Positions 61,067-64,000 of a stretch of DNA of 64,000 nt are shown in pieces. Position 1 is the first letter of the stretch. The number at the start of each line of letters is the position of its first letter. The notes below the pieces were generated by a model that was not told where the DNA came from, made no database searches, and saw nothing but the letters and a program-made list of their open reading frames with translations. This DNA comes from an uncultured Lachnospiraceae bacterium (GTDB taxonomy: Bacteria; Bacillota; Clostridia; Lachnospirales; Lachnospiraceae): contig CACXMK010000003.1 in the NCBI GenBank assembly GCA_902768735.1, forward strand, positions 1 through 64,000, in the 5' to 3' direction. A program made the translations under genes and the position numbers.

Positions 61067-61969
61067 TTAGTGCATATCCGTATCCGACTGCAGGTGGAAC
61101 ATCGTCCCGATGCCCTTCTCGGTAAAGAACTCGAGGAGCATGCTGTGCGGGATCCTGCCGTCCAGGATATGGACCCGGTGAACGCCGCCGCGCACGGCCT
61201 GCGTGCAGTTGGTGAGCTTGGGAAGCATTCCGCCTCCGATGACTCCGTCTTCGATCAGTTTCTCAGCTTCCGCGATCGTGATGCGGGCGATGAAGGAATC
61301 GGGATCATTGATATCCCTGTAAAGTCCTGCGATATCCGTCAGATAAACAAGTTTGTCCGCCTTGACCGCTTTCGCGATCGCGCTGGCCGCTTCGTCCGCG
61401 TTGATGTTGTAAGTATCGAAATTTTCGTCCATTCCGATGGGCGCGACGATTGGAAGATAGTCGTTGTCCAGAAGATCATAGAGGATCTTGGGCCTCACCT
61501 TGCAGACCTCTCCTACGAAACCGATGTCCTGTCCGTCTGAGTACTTTTTGTTCACGGTAAGAAGCCTTCCGTCTTTGCCGCTGATACCGACCGCCTTGAC
61601 TCCGAGCTCTTCGACCATTCGGACCAGGTCCTTGTTGACCCTTCCGAGTACCATCTCAGCGATCTCCATTGTCTCCGCGTCCGTCACGCGAAGGCCGTTT
61701 ATGAACTGCGCCTCCTTGCCGCTCTTCTTGACCCAGCTGCTGATCGCCTTGCCGCCGCCGTGCACGATGATCGGCTTGAACCCAACAAGCTTGAGAAGTG
61801 TGACGTCTTTAATGACGTCCCTCTGCAGGTCCTCGTTGTTCATGGCGCTCCCGCCGTACTTGATCACGACGATCTTGCGGTTGAATTTCTGTATATAAGG
61901 AAGCGCTTCGACCAGCACGGACGCTTTGCGCTGCGCTTCACTCTGTTCACGACTCAGATGTGTTTCCAT
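61067..61969 (-). CDS. argB: Acetylglutamate kinase
   Basis: 300 residues. [28 protein letters not shown], and the C-terminal [19 protein letters not shown] are typical. It phosphorylates N-acetylglutamate, and the N-terminal helix extension suggests the hexameric, arginine-sensitive form. It lies fifteen bases downstream of argJ and sixteen upstream of argD. Confidence 0.95.
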   Translation of the reverse strand: METHLSREQSEAQRKASVLVEALPYIQKFNRKIVVIKYGGSAMNNEDLQRDVIKDVTLLKLVGFKPIIVHGGGKAISSWVKKSGKEAQFINGLRVTDAETMEIAEMVLGRVNKDLVRMVEELGVKAVGISGKDGRLLTVNKKYSDGQDIGFVGEVCKVRPKILYDLLDNDYLPIVAPIGMDENFDTYNINADEAASAIAKAVKADKLVYLTDIAGLYRDINDPDSFIARITIAEAEKLIEDGVIGGGMLPKLTNCTQAVRGGVHRVHILDGRIPHSMLLEFFTEKGIGTMFHLQSDTDMH

Positions 61970-61984
61970 GTTTTTAATTCTCCT

Positions 61985-63211
61985 TTAGCTTCTGTAGTCC
62001 GCGTTGATCTTCACGTAATCGTAGGTGAGGTCGCAGCCCCATGCCGTGGCCTCTGCTTCGCCCATGTGCATGTCTGCCGTGATCACAACTTTTTCACCGG
62101 AGAGCAGCTGTGTTGCTTTCTCCTCGCTGTAGTCCGCCGCGCTGCCTTTTGTAAAGATAAGGATCCTATCCTCTCCCTCGCCAAAATACAGATCGCAGTT
62201 TTCGGGATCAAACTGTGCTCCGGAGTAACCGAGCGCGCAGAGGATGCGTCCCCAGTTGGCGTCTCTTCCATAAACAGCTGCTTTTGTGAGACTCGAAGTG
62301 ATCACGCTCTTTGCAAGGATCCTCGCGTTTGCGAGGGTGTCCGCGTGAATGACTGTCGTCTCAATGAGTTTCGTTGCGCCTTCTCCGTCCCCCGCCATCT
62401 TCATCGCGAGCTCCCTGCAGACAGCGTTCAGTGCCGCGTAGAAACTCTTGTAGTCTTCGCTTTCCGCGTCAGCAACGGGAGTGTTTCCTGCAAGACCGTT
62501 GGCAAAAACGAGCAAAGTGTCATTTGTGGATGTATCGCCGTCAACAGAGATCATATTGAAGGTCTCCTGAACGATCTCTCCGAGCGCTTTCTGAAGGAGT
62601 GTCTTCTCAATAGCCGCGTCCGTTGTCACATAGCCGAGCATAGTGCACATATTGGGATGGATCATGCCGGATCCCTTTGCCATGCCTCCGATGACCGCTT
62701 TCTTTCCGCCGATTTCAAATTCGTACGCAGTTTCTTTGTGGACGGTGTCTGTCGTCATGATCGCCTTGGCCGCTTTTGTCCCGGCCTCTTTTCCGGGCTG
62801 TTTTGACTCCGCCAGCATGCGGACGCCGGCTTTGATCCTGTCGATGGGCAGCTGAAAGCCGATGACGCCGGTAGAACCGACGTAGACGGAATCCTCACTG
62901 ATGCCGAGGCAGACCGCCGCTTCCTGCGCAGTCTGCTTGCAATACTCCATGCCTTCCTGTCCTGTACATGCGTTAGCGATCCCGGAATTGACGATCACCG
63001 CGTGTGCCGGCGCTCCGCTGTACACAAGATCCCTGTCCCAGATGACCGGCGCTGCCTTTACAACGTTCGTGGTAAAAGTTCCGGCAGACACGCATGGCGC
63101 CTTGCTGTAGACCAGGGCCATATCCGTTCTTCCCTTATATTTGATCTGTGCTGCGGCTGACGCCGCCTCAAACCCCTGAGCCGCTGTAATACCGCCTTCT
63201 ATCTTCTTCAT
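61985..63211 (-). CDS. argJ: Glutamate N-acetyltransferase / ornithine acetyltransferase
   Basis: 408 residues, full length. The self-cleavage region MLGYVTTDAAI with its nucleophilic Thr, GMAKGSGMIHPNM and ANWGRILCALGYSG identify ArgJ. It recycles the acetyl group between acetylornithine and glutamate. argC and argA are absent here; ArgJ alone may be bifunctional. It follows the GNAT gene by 28 bases. Confidence 0.95.
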   Translation of the reverse strand: MKKIEGGITAAQGFEAASAAAQIKYKGRTDMALVYSKAPCVSAGTFTTNVVKAAPVIWDRDLVYSGAPAHAVIVNSGIANACTGQEGMEYCKQTAQEAAVCLGISEDSVYVGSTGVIGFQLPIDRIKAGVRMLAESKQPGKEAGTKAAKAIMTTDTVHKETAYEFEIGGKKAVIGGMAKGSGMIHPNMCTMLGYVTTDAAIEKTLLQKALGEIVQETFNMISVDGDTSTNDTLLVFANGLAGNTPVADAESEDYKSFYAALNAVCRELAMKMAGDGEGATKLIETTVIHADTLANARILAKSVITSSLTKAAVYGRDANWGRILCALGYSGAQFDPENCDLYFGEGEDRILIFTKGSAADYSEEKATQLLSGEKVVITADMHMGEAEATAWGCDLTYDYVKINADYRS

Positions 63212-63239
63212 ACTCTTCCTCCGTTCTGCCGGTCATTCC

Positions 63240-63719
63240 TTAGTCCTCGGCATCGTTCTCTATAAATCTTGTGATGTTCGCGTCGTTGAGCGCGAATTCA
63301 TAATAGTTGCAGTCCGGTCTGTACCGCCATCCGATCTGCTTCCAGAAAGCGTTTCCCGCGTCATTTTTCGTAAATGCGATCAGCGCGATCTTGTTGATCT
63401 GAAGCTGCCTGAGAACGTTCATACAGTACACTACCATTTCCGTCCCGATCCCGCGTCTTCTGTAAGATTTCGCGACACAGACATGGTAGAAACTCGCCTG
63501 CCTGCCGTCGTGGCCGCAGAGGATCGATCCGACGATCTTGTCTCCCACGCATGCGACAACACTTGTTGTGGGATTTCTCTTTAAAAATCTCTCGACATCC
63601 TCCCTGGAATCATCAATTGCTCTGATCCCGAACCCCCTGATGCTCAGCCATAGCTTGTGGACGCTGTCATAGTCCTCTGGCACCATCTGGCGGAGGTAAT
63701 AATCCTGTTCATTGTACAT
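63240..63719 (-). CDS. GNAT-family N-acetyltransferase
   Basis: 159 residues. The acetyl-CoA motif YRRRGIGTEMV with VAKSYRRRG, and the ending FWKQIGWRYRPDC, are GNAT features. The substrate is unknown. It opens the arginine operon on this strand, 28 bases before argJ, which raises the chance of a role in acetyl-glutamate supply, but it is not recognisable as ArgA. Confidence 0.85.
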   Translation of the reverse strand: MYNEQDYYLRQMVPEDYDSVHKLWLSIRGFGIRAIDDSREDVERFLKRNPTTSVVACVGDKIVGSILCGHDGRQASFYHVCVAKSYRRRGIGTEMVVYCMNVLRQLQINKIALIAFTKNDAGNAFWKQIGWRYRPDCNYYEFALNDANITRFIENDAED

Positions 63720-63844
63720 AGTTTTCCTTTATCTTCCTACCTGTGAAAAGCGTGCAGTCTGATAATAACACACTTTTTATATAAATAAAGTACAAAATAC
63801 CCCGGCTTACAGAAATGCGCATTCATCATATGCACTTTTTATGC

Positions 63845-63945
63845 ATTATATTCCGATTATATTCACTTTGCAATGAATATTTTGCATTTTTTATTAAATT
63901 ATATTCATTCTTCCTATTGCAATTCTTATTCCACTGTTGTATAGT
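63845..63945 (+). promoter_or_regulatory. Promoter of the partial plus-strand gene with repeated ATTATATTC
   Basis: TTGCAA (63917-63922), 17 bases, TATAGT (63940-63945) is a near-consensus promoter. ATTATATTC is present three times (63845, 63856, 63898) with an inverted GAATAT at 63875. The area lies between the arg operon and the next gene and could hold an ArgR-like site, although no good 18-base ARG box is seen. Confidence 0.6.
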
Positions 63946-63986
63946 ACACAATTGTAACAGAGAAAAACCTTACGGAGGAACCACTA

Positions 63987-64000
63987 ATGTCTGAGAATAA
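63987..64000 (+). CDS. Start of a gene truncated by the window end
   Basis: ATG TCT GAG AAT with GGAGG nine bases upstream and a consensus promoter 40 bases before it. Only four codons are visible, so the product cannot be named. Confidence 0.7.

Noticed and set aside
61760..62806. Long plus-strand reading frame opposite argJ/argB
   Set aside because: It has no ribosome site or family resemblance and is antisense to the clear argJ reading frame.

Overview
The window looks like the chromosome of a Gram-positive, low-to-middle GC member of the Clostridia, most likely a Lachnospiraceae relative. Pointers are the strong AGGAGG-type ribosome sites, ClpC/RadA, a WalRK/MtrAB-like two-component system with a GerMN lipoprotein, ComEC and ComEA, AzlCD, an AcuB-like CBS-ACT protein tied to a liv transporter, and small families common in Lachnospiraceae (DUF4250, DUF5685 followed by a DnaJ protein). 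Family and taxon assignments rest on motif recognition only. No rRNA, tRNA, insertion sequence, prophage or CRISPR array was seen.

Layout. Most genes are on the minus strand, so operons read from high to low coordinates. 1-6.8 kb: branched-chain amino acid ABC transporter livKHMGF, then an AcuB-like CBS-ACT protein and an iron alcohol dehydrogenase. 6.9-7.4 kb: gamma-carbonic anhydrase. 7.5-9.9 kb (plus): a zinc-ribbon membrane protein coupled to a TPM-domain protein. 10-14.4 kb: a GntR-type regulator, clpC and radA behind a promoter that contains a large palindrome. 14.5-16.4 kb: a hyperacidic SH3 membrane protein. 16.5-20 kb: purE-purM-purN-purD, with purM broken by a 2-bp frameshift. 20-24 kb: M29-like aminopeptidase, pyrE, pyrF. 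24-32.4 kb: TPR lipoprotein, small protein, SGNH hydrolase plus MBOAT acyltransferase, folC, valS. 32.5-36.2 kb: DUF4250 gene, azlCD, a zinc-ribbon membrane protein, DUF5685 and a DnaJ protein. 36.3-46 kb: SEC-C protein, methyltransferase, dapF, small-multidrug-export-type protein, hisC, fumC, ACT regulator, lipoprotein, phosphoesterase, and a cytosolic ParB-like/BMP fusion. 46-50.3 kb: surface polysaccharide genes (GT2, sugar-phosphate transferase, rfbC) ending in a phosphoesterase homologue without its catalytic residues. 50.4-55 kb: comEC, holA, mutY. 55.2-59.6 kb: comEA, response regulator, histidine kinase, GerMN lipoprotein. 59.8-63.7 kb: GNAT, argJ, argB, argD. A plus-strand gene begins at 63987 and runs off the window.

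How the genes work together. Much of the window is biosynthesis: purine, pyrimidine, arginine, histidine, lysine/cell wall and folate. It also has two separate branched-chain amino acid transport systems, LivKHMGF for uptake and AzlCD for presumed export. Envelope functions cluster around the MBOAT/SGNH pair, the polysaccharide genes and the two-component system.

The most unusual points are the purM frameshift, the ParB-like/BMP fusion without a signal peptide, the pseudo-phosphoesterase, the lysine-rich histone-H1-like tail on the histidine kinase, the GntR-clpC arrangement with its promoter palindrome, and a recurring habit of 12-17 bp tandem duplications at gene boundaries. Some of these duplications carry the Shine-Dalgarno sequence or the stop codon.
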